Below, piece by piece: positions 52,931-64,000 of a stretch of DNA of 64,000 nucleotides. The position numbers and the translations under genes were made by a program. The first letter of the stretch is position 1. Every line of letters starts with the position of its first letter. The DNA comes from Heloderma charlesbogerti. Lineage: Eukaryota > Chordata > Lepidosauria > Squamata > Helodermatidae. The notes under the pieces are model-generated. The model searched no databases. It saw nothing but the letters and a program-made list of their open reading frames with translations, and was not told the DNA's origin. The stretch covers positions 310,001 to 374,000 of the forward strand of contig JANEZZ010002707.1 in the NCBI GenBank assembly GCA_026122225.1, in the 5' to 3' direction.

Positions 52931-55375
52931 GGGGGGAGCAGCGAAGCGCCTCCCCCCCACCGCGAACGTCCTTCGAGGACAGGTAAGGGACTTTCGTCCA
53001 CCCCTAGAAGCAGGACAAAGGCTAATAGAGTTTTGCCAAGAGAACACGCTGTTCATAGCAAACACTCTTTTCCAACAGCACAAGAGGCGACTCTACACAT
53101 GGACATCACCAGATGGTCAATATCGAAATCAGATTGATTATGTACTTTGCAGCCAAACATGGAGAAGCTCTATACAGTCAGTAAAAACAAGACCTGGAGC
53201 TGACTGCGGCTCAGATCATGAGCTTCTTATTGCAAAAATTTGGCTTAAATTGAAAAACATAGGGAAAACCACTAAACCATTCAGGTATGACCTAAATCAT
53301 ATTCCTTATGAATATACAGTGGAGGTGAGGAATAGATTTCAGGGATTAGACCTGATAGACAGAGTGCCTGAGGAACTATGGACGGAGGTCCGTAACATTG
53401 TTCAGGAGGCAGCAACTCAATCCATCCCAAAGAAAAAGAAATGCAAGAAAGCCAAGTGGCTGTCTGATGAGGCTTTACAAGTAGCTGAGGAAAGAAGGGA
53501 AGCGAAAAGGAAGGGAGAAAGGGGAAGATATATCCAACTGAATGCAGAGTTCCAGAGAATAGGAAGGAGAGACAAGAAGGCCTTCTTAAATGAACAATGC
53601 AAAGAAATTGAGGAAAACAATAGAATGGGAAAGACTAGAGATCTCTTCAAGAAAATCAGAGATCTTAAGGGAACGTTTTGTGCAAAGACGGGCATGATAA
53701 AGGACAAAGAAGGCAGGGACCTAACAGAAGCAGATGAGATTAAGAAGAGGTGGAAAGAATACAAAGAACTATACAGGAAAGATCTTCATGTCCCTGACAG
53801 CGATGATAGTGCGGTCACTGAACTTGAGCCAGACATCCTAGAGAGTGAGGTCAAGTGGGCCTTAGGAAGCGTTAGTAACAACAAAGCTAGCGGAGATGAT
53901 AGCATTCCAGCTGAGCTATTTAAAATCCTAAAAGACAATGCTGTTAAAGTGCTGCACTCAATATGCCAACAAATTTGGAACACTCAACAGTGGCCACAAG
54001 ACTGGAAAAGGTCAGTTTACATTCAGTTCCAAAGAAGGGCAATGCCAAAGAGTGTTCAAACTACCGCACAATTGTGCTCATTTCACATGCCAGCAAGGTT
54101 ATGCTCAAAATCCTACAAGCTAGGCTTTAGCAGCATGTGAACCGAGAACTACTGGAAGTACAAGCTGGGTTTCGAAGAGGCAGAGGAACTAGAGATCAAA
54201 TCGCCAACATTCGCTGGATCATGGAGAAAGCAAGAGAATTCCAGAAAAACGTCTATTTCTGCTTCATTGACTACGCTAAAGCCTTTGATTGTGTGGATCA
54301 CAACAAACTGTGGCAAATTCTTAAAGAGATGGGAGTACCGGACCACCTTACCTGTCTCCTGAGAAACCTGTATGAGGGTCAAGAAGCAACAGTAAGAACC
54401 GGACATGGAACAACCGATTGGTTCAAAATTGGGAAAGGAAGGAGTACGACAAGGCTGCATATTGTCGCCCTGCTTATTTAATTTATATACAGAGCATCAT
54501 GAGAAACGCCGGGTTGGATGAATCACAGGTCGGAATTAAGATTGCCGGGAGAATTATCAATAATCTCAGATACACAGACGATACCACCCTAATGGCAGAA
54601 AGCAAAGAGGATCTAAAGAGCCTCTTGTTAAGCGTGAAAGTGGAGAGTGCAAAAGCTGGTTTGAAACTCAACATTAAAAAAACGAAGATCATGGCATCTG
54701 GCCCCATCACTTCCTGGCATATAGAAGGGGAAGAAATGGAAGCAGTGACAGATTTTATTTTCTTGGGCTCCAAGATCACCACAGACGGTGACTGTAGCCA
54801 TGAAATTAAAAGACGCTTGCTCCTTGGGAGGAAAGCTATGGCACACCTAGACAGCATAGTAAGAAGCAGAGATATCACCTTGCCGACAAAGGTCTGTATA
54901 ATCAAAGCTATGGTTTTCCCAGTAATAATGTATGGCTGTGAGAGCTGGACTATAAGGAAGGCTGAGCGCTGAAGAATTGATGCTTTCAAACTGTGGTGCT
55001 GGAGAAGACTCTTACGAGTCCCCTGGACTGCAAGGAGGTCAAATCAGTCCATCCTAAAGGAAATCAACCCTGAGTGTTCATTGGAAGGACAGATACTGAA
55101 GCTGAAGCTCAAATATTTTGGCCACCTAATGCGAAGAGAAAACTCCCTGGAAAAGACCCTGATGCTGGGAAAGATTGAAGGCAAAAGGAGAAGGGGACGG
55201 CAGAGGATGAGATGGCTAGGTAGCATCACCGATGCAATGAATATGAACTTGAGCACGCTCCGGGAGAGAGTGGAGGACAGGAAGACCTGGCGTGCTATGG
55301 TCCATGGGGTCATGAAGAGTCGGACACGACTTAACAACTGAACAACAACAACAAGAATATGTTTGTTCCTCCCTT

Positions 55376-56512
55376 CCACTGTAGAAACAGCGCTCAGGAT
55401 GGCTTACGACAATTGGAAAATGACCTCGAAAAGTACGCTGTTGACACCCAACTCTACTTTTTCTTTCCATCTAATTCCAGGGAAGCTGTTGGGTTTCTGA
55501 ACCGGTGTCTGTCGGCAGTAATGGACTGGATGAGGGCAAACAAATTGAAGCTTAATCCAGACAAGACAGAGGTGCTCCTGGTCAGTCAAAAAGGTAGATC
55601 AGGGAATAGGGATACAGCTTGTGCTAGATGGGGTTACACTCCCCCTGAAGACACAGGTTCGCAGCTTGGGTATACTTCTGGATCCCCAGGTTTCAGCGGT
55701 GGCCAGGAGTGCATTTGCACAGTTAAAGATAGTGTGCCAGCTGCGCCCGTTCCTTGAGATGTCTGACTTGGCCACAGTGACACATGCCTTAGTTACATCC
55801 CGTTGGGATTACTGTAACGTGCTCTATGTGGGGCTGCCTCAGAAGAGTGTTCGGAAACTTCAGCTGGTTCAAAGAGCTGTGGCCAGACTGCTGACTGGGG
55901 CTGGTTACAGGGAGCATACAACTCCCCTGTTAAAACAGCTTCACTGGCTCCCGGTCTGTTTCCGGGCACAATTCAAAGTGCTGGTTATGTCCTATAAAGC
56001 CCTATACAGCTCGGGTCCAGGTTATTTGAAAGACCGTATCCTCCCCTATGAGCCTACTTGTGCCCTGAGATCTTCAGGGGAAGCTCTTCTTGCCATCCCA
56101 CCATCATCACAGGCACGCCTGTGGGAACGCAAGAGAGGGCCTTCTCAGTGGCTGCCCCAAGGCTCTGGAACTCCCTTCCCACGGAGGCGAGAGTGGCACC
56201 CTCCTTGATATGTTTTCGTAGGCATGCAAAAACATTTTTGTTCCAGCAGGCCTTTGGGAATAACTAGTCTGGACCTGTGAAAATGTGATGTATGGATATT
56301 ATTTTTGTTGTAATGGCTGTCTGTTAATGTTTTAATATTTTTACAATTTTAATATTGATGATTTAATTGTATTTTTAACTTTTGTACAGTTGTATTTATA
56401 TTTCTATTTATAGGTTTTAATTGTAGAAGTTTTAACATTGTAAGACCACCTTGAGTCCCAGTATTGGGAAAAAGGTGGGATATAAATAAATATAATAAAT
56501 AAATAAATAAAA
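55376..56512 (+). mobile_element. L2-type LINE, 3' half, with a long C-terminal frame
   Basis: Two frames: 55359-55757 (MRANKLKLNPDKTEVLLVSQ) and 55621-56208 (VRSLGILLDPQVS, HALVTSRWDYCNVLYVGLP, LQLVQRAVARLLTG, LLKQLHWLPVCFRAQFKVLV). This is the conserved post-YADD and C-terminal region of L2 reverse transcriptases. The catalytic box is absent and the two frames are offset by a shift near 55630. The 3' end GTAAGACCACCTTGAGTCCC plus (AAAT)n closes it at about 56512. Confidence 0.85.
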
Positions 56513-56639
56513 ATGTTTAAAACTTAAAAAATGTAACCAAATAGTAAAAACAATAAAAACAGAGACAGATACAGCAGGCAAAAGCAGCCTAAAAACAAGG
56601 GGTCAACCTCTAAACACCTAAATCTGGCAGGTCTATTTT

Positions 56640-57062
56640 TAGAATAGAATTGTTGGGCAAAGGCATCCAACGTGGGGCCAGGCAGGAGCAGGGTAATGTC
56701 TAGTGCCAGCTAGGGCAGAAGATGCGGAGGTGGGGCTTTTTTCTTGCCTGCACCAGCACTATGCCACCATTGCTAAGGGGCCTGAGGATTGGACCCCGCA
56801 GGACAACTGCAGGTCTTTGGATCTCCAAAGGGGCCAGCACCCTGCCCCCCAAACCTCCCATTTCAGGGCCTTCTGCCAACGACTGCTGGTGGTGCTTCCA
56901 CGGAGCATTCCATTGGCAGAAGGGGGTTGCTGGGTTTGACTGAGCTGCCTGTCCCGTGGTGGAGCTCCTTTCCACTGGTGGAGGCTGATGGAAGGGCACT
57001 TCTGCCCCATCCTAACTGCATGCAGCGAGCTAGCTCTGGAGGTTAGGATTGCACTCTTAAGT
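56640..57062. mobile_element. GC-rich DNA element, one end visible
   Basis: The right end GGTTAGGATTGCACTCTTAAG resembles the TAGGATTGCGCCCT end of the 6586 and 19559 elements, and the interior is similarly GC-rich. The left terminus is not found. Frames on both strands through it are by-products of base composition. Confidence 0.45.
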
Positions 57063-57400
57063 GGTGGAAAGCACTGAGAGATGGACCAATGGACCTCCTG
57101 AGATAGGGGTAGGGGTGTTACTGCCTTTTTACCTCATTTCCCATTGCTCATACCATACATGAAAAAGTTCCTGGCAGTAAAGCATTACAAAACGACCTGT
57201 GGATTAAAATCACATCTAAGCGATTGTCGCGACGAAACGGGATGGCACCCACCACGGGAATGTCAGTATGTGTGAATTTGCCAGGGCTAAATCTCTTCCC
57301 AAAGTCATGATAAAATCCAGAAGAAACCATGCCCCGCATTCAAGATCGTATATGATGAGTAGTCTAATGACCTACCTTCAGTGATCTATGTGGGACTCAT

Positions 57401-57959
57401 TTTTTTTTTGTTCAGTCATTAAGTCGTGTCTGACTCTTTGTGACCCCATGGACCACAGCACGCCAGGCCCTCCTGTCCTCCGCTCTCTCCCGGAGTGTGC
57501 TCAGGTTCATATTCATTGCATTGGTGATGCTATCTAGCCATCTCATCTTCTGCCGTCCCCTTCTCCTTTTGCCTTCAATCTTTCCTAGCATCAGGGTCTT
57601 TTCCAGTCAGTTTTCTCTCCGCATTAGGTGGCCAAAATATTTGAGCTTCAGCTTCAGTATCTGTCCTTCCAATGAGACGTCAGGGTTAATTTCCTTTAGG
57701 ATTGACTGATTTGGCCTCCTTGCAGTCCAGGGGACTCGTAAGAGTCTTCTCCAGCACCACAGTTCGAAAGCATTGATTCTTCAGCGCTCAGCCTTCCTTA
57801 TAGTTCAGCTCTCACAGCCAGACATTACTACTGGGAAAACCATAGCTTTGATTATACGGACCTTTGTAGGCAAAGGTGATGTCTCTGCTTCTTACTATGC
57901 TGTCTAGGTTTGCCATAGCTTTCCTCCCAAGGAGCAAGCGTCTTTTAATTTCATGGCTA
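57401..57959 (-). mobile_element. BovB LINE 3' fragment
   Basis: Minus-strand sequence runs from GCCATGAAATTAAAAGACGC (57959) through the C-terminal codons to the tail at 57401-57425. It contains a 1-bp insertion near 57870 and further frame breaks, so it is non-coding. Confidence 0.85.
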
Positions 57960-59282
57960 GTTTCAAAGGTGTTTACTATGGTATTATTATGATCTTAGCC
58001 TCACTTTAGCTCCTTTTGGACATAAGATACTAGAATAGATGGATGCAAATCTGATCCAATATGACAGTCGCTACATTCCCATGAGAATCATGCTTGGGTT
58101 ACTTGGGCATATGATAGCATTATTAACTAGGAACCTGTGTTGTGTCTTTGATCAGATTTCCTGTCTTGATGCATTGGTTAAAATTCCTTGAGACTCCCTT
58201 GCTACTTAAATGGCAAGTAATCTTTTGAAGGAAATGAAGAGCATTTCCTGAGGTTCTAAATCCTTTATTCTATTCACAGTATTTGACTGATCATAGCTCT
58301 TTCTCTCCATATTTTCCCAGGAACATAACTATATTTGTTCAAAAGCCCAAGAAAGAGTGGTATTGTGTTCCTAATGACAGAGCCAATTGAATTCAGCCAC
58401 TTTTTGGAAGAAAACCAGATGCGGGAAGGCACCGTTTGAGGTCATGCATTTTAATCTCTTGCATTAAAAAAAAGGAAGCAAAAATCCTTCACAGCTGAGT
58501 CTGTGAAAACTCATTACCAGCAATGGGCAAATTAGAAAAGGCCTTGCCAAGGGCACAAACACAAACACTTCCAGAAGAATGACAGTCTGTGAAATATAAG
58601 TCATCAGCAAGGGATATAGCCTCACCATTAAGGGCATTCATGCTGCATTGTTTGTCTGTTATGTAATCCCTGATTTTTATAAATAAGAACATGCAGAAGG
58701 AATTAAGGGAGAAATCCTATTAGAAAAGATTTGAAAAATCAAAGAATCTTTGTTTATCCTACTCAGTCTGGAATTCCACCTCATTAAAATCCAGTTTTCC
58801 CTGGAGCTCTTGCTGAGAGGTCTTTTTAAAGTTTTAAGCAGTTAAGTGAGGTTCAATTAAATTCTGAATATCTGCTTCATAAAATTCTTATTTGAAATGG
58901 TATCCAGGGATCTCTCCGGAAAGAAAAGCTAGAATAAGGAGGAAGTGGGAAGAGACTTTACATAGCGTCATTGCTTTAGTATGAAGGATTGTTTTCAATA
59001 CATTATTTCTAAAGGAAATGTATTACTATATTGATTTAAGGGTGTATATGTGTGTTTTAGAGGATCAACTCTGATCTATGATTTTACCAAGAGGTGAATT
59101 TGAAACAGTAAAAGCTGTGCTAAACTCTTTAATTCAAGATTAGGAGGCTCCTACCCAGTTTCTGGAGAGAAACAGAAAATGTTAATGTGGACCTCTGCTT
59201 GCTTTACCTATCCCAGTTTCTCTCTCATGTTTTGCTACCAAGCTTACTATATGAGTTGCATAGCTTAGCACACACTTATCCT
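57960..59282. other. Intronic sequence, nothing recognised
   Basis: AT-rich, with short chance frames. The CTTTTCTAAT..ACAGACT style segments at 58500-58700 do not match any family I know. Confidence 0.4.
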
Positions 59283-59290
59283 CTGATCCT

Positions 59291-60985
59291 TGTTGTTCAG
59301 TCGTTCAGTCCTGTCCGACTCTTCGTGACCCCATGGACCATAGCACGCCAGGCCTTCCTGTCCTCCGCTCTCTCCCAGAGCGTGCTCAAGTCCATATTCA
59401 TTGCATCAATGATGCTATCTAGCCATCTCATCCTATGCCATCCCCTTCTCCTTTTGCCTTCAATCTTTCCCAGCATCAGGGTCTTTTCCAGAGAGTTTTC
59501 TCTTCGCATTAGGTGGCCAAAATATTTGAGCTTCAGCTTCAGTATCTGTCCTTCCAATAAGCACTCAGGGTTGATTTCCTTTAGGATTGACTGATTTGAC
59601 CTCCTTGCAGTCCAGGGAACTCGTAAGAGTCTTCTTCAGCACCACAGTTCAAAAGCATTAGTTCTTCAGCACTCAGCCTTCCTTATAGTCCAGCTCTCAC
59701 AGCCATACATTACTAGTGGGAAAACCACAGCTTTGATTATACAGACCTTTGTCGGCAAGGTGATGTCTCTGCTTCTTACTATGCTGTCTAGGTGTGCCAT
59801 AGCTTTCCTCCCAAGGAGCAAGCGTCTTTGAATTTCATGGCTACAGTCACCGTCTGCAGTGATCTTGGAGCCCAAGAAAATAAAATCTGTCACTGCTTCC
59901 ATTTCTTCCCCTTCTATATGCCAGGAAGTGATGGGGCCAGATGCCATGATCCTCGTTTTTTTAATGTTGAGTTTCAAACCAGCTTTTGCACTCTCCTCTT
60001 TCACCCTCAACAAGAGGCTGTTGAGATCCTCTTTGCTTTCTGCCATTAGGGTGGTATCGTCTGCGTATCTGAGGTTGTTGATAATTCTCCCAGCAATCTT
60101 AATTCCGACCTGTGATTCATCCAACCCGGCGTTTCTCATGATGTACTCTGCATATAAGTTAAATAAGCAGGGCAACAATATGCAGCCTTGTCCTACTCCT
60201 TTCCCAATTTTGAACCAATCGGTTGTTCCATGTCTGGTTCTTACTGTTGCTTCTTGACCCTCGTACAGGTTTCTTAGGAGATAGGTAAGGTGGTCTGGTA
60301 CCCCCATCTCTTTAAGAATTTGCCACAGTTTGTTGTGATCCACACAATCAAAGGCTTTAGCAATTAATTCTATGAAGCAGTCAATGAAGCAGAAATAGAC
60401 ATTTTTCTGGAATTCTCTTGCTTTCTCCATGATCCAGAGAAAGTTGGCGATTTGATCTTTAGTTCCTCTGCCTCTTCGAAACCCAGCTTGTACTTCCGGT
60501 ACTTTTTGGTTCGCATACTGCTGAAGCCTAGCTTGTAGGATTTTGAGCGTAACCTTGCTGGCATGTGAAATGAACGCAATTGTACAGTAGTTTGAACATT
60601 CTTTGGCGTTGCCCTTCTTTGGAATTGGAATGTAAACTGACCTTTTCCAGACTTGTGGCCACTGTTGAGTGTTCCAAATGTGTTGGCATATTGAGTGCAG
60701 CAATTTAACAGCATCATCTTTTAGGATCTTAAATAGCTCAGCTGGAATACTGTCATCTCCGCTAGCTTTGTTATTAGTAATGCTTCCTAAGGCCCACTTG
60801 ACTTCACTCTCTAGGATGTCCGGCTGAAGTTCAGTGACTGCGCTATCGTGGCTATCAGGGACATTCAGATCTTTCCTGTATAGTTCTTCTGTGTATTCTT
60901 TCCACCTCTTCTTAATCTCATCTGCTTCTGTTAGGTCCCTGCCTTCTTTGTCCTTTATCATGCCCGTCTTTGCACAAAACATTCC
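59291..60985 (-). mobile_element. BovB LINE, 5'-truncated, long reverse transcriptase frame
   Basis: CTGATCCT flanks it at 59283-59290 and 60986-60993. A minus-strand frame at 59666-60982 (438 codons) covers FRRGRGTKDQ, motif A and LRYADDTTLMA. It ends at a stop in KAEC*, after which the C-terminal codons continue in another frame (59297-59557). Motif A is disturbed by a short duplication (FIDCFIELIAKAFD instead of FIDYAKAFD), and GVRQGC is changed to GVGQGC. The copy lacks the endonuclease. Confidence 0.9.
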
Positions 60986-60993
60986 CTGATCCT

Positions 60994-63974
60994 AACCACA
61001 TTTAATTGGGAGCAAGTGCTATTGTTGTTAGTGGGATTTACTTCCAAATAAGCATGGACTGCAGCCTTTAGAGCCCAAGGGGCAACCCTAGCAAATGGAA
61101 GTGCCTTTCCCCTTTCAATTCTGTAGGAGCTTGCCAGGTCTATCTTTAGTCTTCCTTTATTTCTTCATGAAGCCAGTTATGCAGAGCCGGTTTACAGGGA
61201 ATGAGAGAGCAATGTACGTGCTAAGACTCTCAGCTTGACTGCTGTTAAGCACTAGTGAAAGGAAATGTTACATGAAAGATTACAGCTATTAAACCTATTG
61301 TGTATTCCACAGATCAATTTAATAGTGAATTATTTTGGCAGAAAGAGAAAAAGAGAAAAAGATTAGATTTCTCTTGTTTCCCCACAAACTGCTTGCTTGT
61401 GGGTGCCCCCCCTTTTCTTCTCTTTCATTAAAAAAAAAAACAAGACCCATGTGAAGCACTAATAAAAAAATTGCAGCTCATTGATTGCAGTGAATGAGGT
61501 TAATAAAGCCAGAGTTGTTATAGTATCATCTGCCATGGAATTTAAGGGTTCAAATATAGAAGCCATTACAGAGTGAACAAGTGACCAAGAATTTTAAAAC
61601 GTGTGTGAAAATTGTAGCTTCCGCTGGTGCCAGCCTGCTGAGATGATGTACTGTATTGGGGAGGTCAAAGGTTGTTGCTTGTGCTATTGGTCACTTCACT
61701 GTCTAAAGCAGTGTTGTGCAAATCCATAAGTAGGTTGCAGAGAGCTTGGTTCTATCTCTGCTGAGTGTCAATTGACTACTGGGTGTGCACGAAACTGCCC
61801 TTTTTGCAGAGCAGTCAGGGGTGTTAATTCATGCAGTCATGGCATTTGTGGCTGTGCTATGCTGACACTGCATCTGCCATCTGCCCGCACATTCCTCTTT
61901 AAATATATTCTGTTGTGGGATTGTTAACTGCACAACTATATTGACACACCTACAAGAGTGCAACCCGCCGAAAATGGCAAGTTATGGAGCTGACTGGTCC
62001 TGTTGCAATCTGTATGCAGCACTGCCGAAAAACATTTGGGGAGAAGGAAAGGGGGATCTCAGAGAAGGAAAACACTCGAATGGTACCCAGAGCTTCTCTG
62101 CATTTTTCATTCTAAAAACACCCCTCAAAACCACACAAGTAAAGAATACTATAACAACTAAAATATGAACCAGATGCCTTCACTAGCACAAGAGAGAGGG
62201 GGGGGGGAAAACAGCAAAAAAACTGCAGTGCAGATCCCAGATTCCCCCAACCAACCTGAAAGATGTAGACACCTAGGATTCCTAAAGTGCTTGTCATAGA
62301 GGAGACCATCAAACCCCTTCTTCATTCTCCTCTGCCACACTGGAGGGCTGTACCTAGCCCTTATCTATCACCCCCATTCTCCTTCACTCTCACAACACCC
62401 CAGATTTTATAAACATACACATAGTCTTTAACTGTACCCAGATCTTCCCCAACGCCATCTCTGGTTCATCTACCTTTTAAATACTAAATACTAGCCCTGC
62501 TCTCTCATATAAAAAAGCCAACTGAGTAAACAAAAACAAAAGTTGATAAGAATTTCTAAATGCATCCCAGAGTCAAATGGGGGAAAGTGTGAACGCAATA
62601 TATGGAGAGATTTGGGCCTGCACTCTCTCACCTTCTTTGCCATTGGAGAGCGGGCTCCCATCACCATCCTTCAGTCTCATTCTTGGCAAGCCACACACAC
62701 ATAACTGTTACACCGGTTTGCTGTGGTCTTTAGTTTACTGGAAACCAACAATTTTCCTGCTACTGTTCTGTGCACCATTTACCATTTAATGGTGTGATCC
62801 AGAAGCCAAACTCTGTTTTGGCTTCTTGTGTCAGACTGGAAGAGTTGTCTAAGCCTGTGGGCTAAGGTACAATGGCAGGTGTAATTTGGTTCTCAGTGCA
62901 ATGGCAGCCAACTATTTTATTATTTTTTCAAGTGTGTCACATGTCAAATCTAAAGTATGAGGTAATGCCACTTACATATTTATTTACAATACTTATGGCC
63001 TGCTTTATAGCCCCAAGAAGCTCTTACAACTTACAAATGATTCTCGCAATAAAATCACAGTCAAGTAAAGTACAAGAGCGGAAATTATGCAGTGTCCATA
63101 TGGTGCAGTGTTTCCTGTTTCCGTCCTTGGTCTCCTCTGGTGTCACCCTTCAGATTCTACCTAATAGGCAGCAGTTCCCACCAAGGTCCTCTGAGGAAAG
63201 AGAGTGGGGCTTAGTAGGTGGAACTCACTCAGTTCATGTTGGAAATCTAATGTGCCTTATGGTCCCCGCTTATTCTGTGGAGTAATTTTTCCTTTAGTCT
63301 ACTGATCTGAAGAGTAGACAGTAGTAGCACAACACTGGAGAAGCAGACAGGAGTGGAAGCCTGATGCTGCAGCCTGTTCCTGCCAGGTGTGCCACACACT
63401 CCCACCATCTGTGACACTTCTGGCACCTTTGCTGCAAGATGGCCACCTGGGCACTACAAGGCATATAGCAGTGTACCTCACTGAAAACCTAAGGCTGTTG
63501 TGACATTATCACAGAGAGCGCTTTGTGCTTCTGCATCTAAAGCATGTTTTATCATCTCAGATTTTAGTGACTGTGTCCTTCCCATTTATCTGTGTATTTT
63601 ACAAATGCAGCTTTGTTAAATTAAAACACATACCACATTACACTCATCATCACTTCCAGAGTGAAAATGCTTTGGAATTTAGAGCTGTCCAAGCATGATA
63701 TAGTTACTTTGTGCCATATGAACTATTTTCCAAAGAAAACAAATAATAGAAGGGTTATTTCTTCACACTGGACCCCCCAAAAATGTATTTTTAACACCAG
63801 GGAACTTGCTTTGGACTGAAATGTTCTCACCTTTTATGTGATAAAAGGTCAAGCATTGAAACATTGTGCACCAATTCAGATATTCAGTCTAAGAAAGCAT
63901 TTTTTGACCTGTAAACTGTCCAGCTGCTTGGAAATGTTGGCCAAGGGGTATGTTCAAATAAGCCATCTCCATCA
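60994..63974. other. Intronic sequence with one weak MITE
   Basis: 60995-61070 (TTAATTGGGAGCAAGTGCTA, TAGTGGGATTTACTTCCAAA, GGACTGCAGCC) is a diverged GCAATCCTA-family palindrome. A-rich tracts lie at 61430 and a G run at 62199. There is no exon signature for the missing KBTBD12 terminus. Confidence 0.4.
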
Positions 63975-64000
63975 GCCTTCCCCAACCTGATGCCTCCCAG
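63974..64000. mobile_element. MITE, left end only, cut by the window boundary
   Basis: CAGCCTTCCCCAACCTGATG matches the left end of the 41569 palindromic MITE (CCAGCCTTCCTCAACC), and CCTCCCAG continues as expected. Confidence 0.6.

Larger units (their letters stand above)
52035..53006. mobile_element. Fold-back hAT-like element (972 bp) nested in BovB
   Basis: GAAGCAGG is duplicated exactly at 52027-52034 and 53007-53014. The uninterrupted BovB at 21897 has this octamer once, so the insertion limits are certain. The ends are TAGGGTTGGCGGAG and, complemented, TAGGGGTGGACGAA, which fit the hAT end pattern. Inside, 52297-52532 and 52538-52773 form an inverted repeat with about 235-bp arms, within which ACGT-rich hairpins recur. 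The left flank has its own hairpin (52045-52129) and the right flank a GC-rich tandem repeat. No transposase-like frame is present, so mobilisation would need an enzyme supplied elsewhere. Confidence 0.85.
51155..55353 (+). mobile_element. BovB LINE, full length but disrupted, with 11-bp target duplication
   Basis: AGAATATGTTT flanks it at 51144-51154 and 55354-55364. Without the nested element and its extra duplication, BovB is about 3.2 kb, so its true 5' end is CCCCTTCATGGATCATTGCC. Reading frames cover the endonuclease (51253-52034, then 53015 on, with QIDYVL intact) and the reverse transcriptase, but it is broken. Lesions are a nested insertion, a frameshift near 54022, a TAG-type loss at 54128, a 4-bp duplication near 54438 and a stop (GAGCGCTGA) at 54964-54972. 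The endonuclease motif reads ISKLKW rather than ISELKW. The tail is (CAA)n. Confidence 0.92.
49450..64000 (+). other. KBTBD12: KBTBD12 intron 3, running off the window
   Basis: Begins at GTAAGAG. I searched by eye for the expected next exon (Gly-Gly pair, then a VVEIYNP-like blade) and did not find it. The 14.5 kb contains BovB, L2, SINE and hAT copies. If the terminal exon is inside the window but diverged, I missed it. Confidence 0.6.

Noticed and set aside
52007..53083. Pro- and Gly-rich proteins across the fold-back element
   Set aside because: The compositions follow GC-rich tandem and palindromic DNA; frames exist on both strands and cross the insertion borders into BovB.
56700..57046. 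Overlapping frames on both strands at 56700-57046
   Set aside because: Same explanation: GC-rich transposon interior, no domain signature.

Overview
The window looks like nuclear DNA of a squamate reptile, probably a lizard. The case rests on several things together: multiple BovB (RTE-clade) LINE copies, one with a complete 1047-codon frame; a full Sauria-type SINE whose 3' tail matches the BovB 3' end; amniote CR1 and L2 LINE fragments; many short inverted-repeat DNA transposons; and one vertebrate gene with GT-AG introns. The species cannot be named from sequence alone. There is no sign of bacterial, phage or organelle DNA.

The only host gene recognised is KBTBD12 (BTB-BACK-Kelch family, a putative cullin-3 adaptor) on the + strand. 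Three coding exons are visible: 39221-40290 (BTB, BACK and the start of the Kelch region), 42821-43091 and 49299-49449 (Kelch blades). Phases agree across the junctions, and together they encode about 497 residues. I could not find the last roughly 125 residues before the window ends, so the 3' exon or exons probably lie beyond 64000. The start-codon exon begins at an intron acceptor (39110-39111), so at least one untranslated exon lies upstream at an unknown position. A 15-codon upstream ORF precedes the main start.

Layout: 1-39111 is intergenic sequence or 5' intron filled with repeats. It holds L2 tails, tRNA-derived SINEs, GC-rich inverted-repeat elements, a CR1 at 15058-16382, a second CR1 split by a nearly full-length BovB (21897-25112), a short BovB, an L2 at 29942-31175 and a Sauria SINE at 34603-34941. 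From 39112 to 49449 lies KBTBD12, whose introns 1 and 2 contain hAT-type elements and SINEs. From 49450 to 64000 is intron 3, carrying a second nearly full-length BovB (51155-55353), an L2 fragment and two more BovB pieces.

The most unusual object is a 972-bp fold-back element at 52035-53006, nested inside that second BovB. It has an exact 8-bp target duplication and hAT-like ends. Its core is a roughly 235-bp-arm palindrome that contains smaller palindromes. The window also shows a retroposon partnership: BovB encodes endonuclease and reverse transcriptase, and the Sauria SINE carries the BovB-like 3' tail that such machinery is thought to recognise. The one complete BovB frame, however, has Ala in place of a conserved endonuclease Asp.
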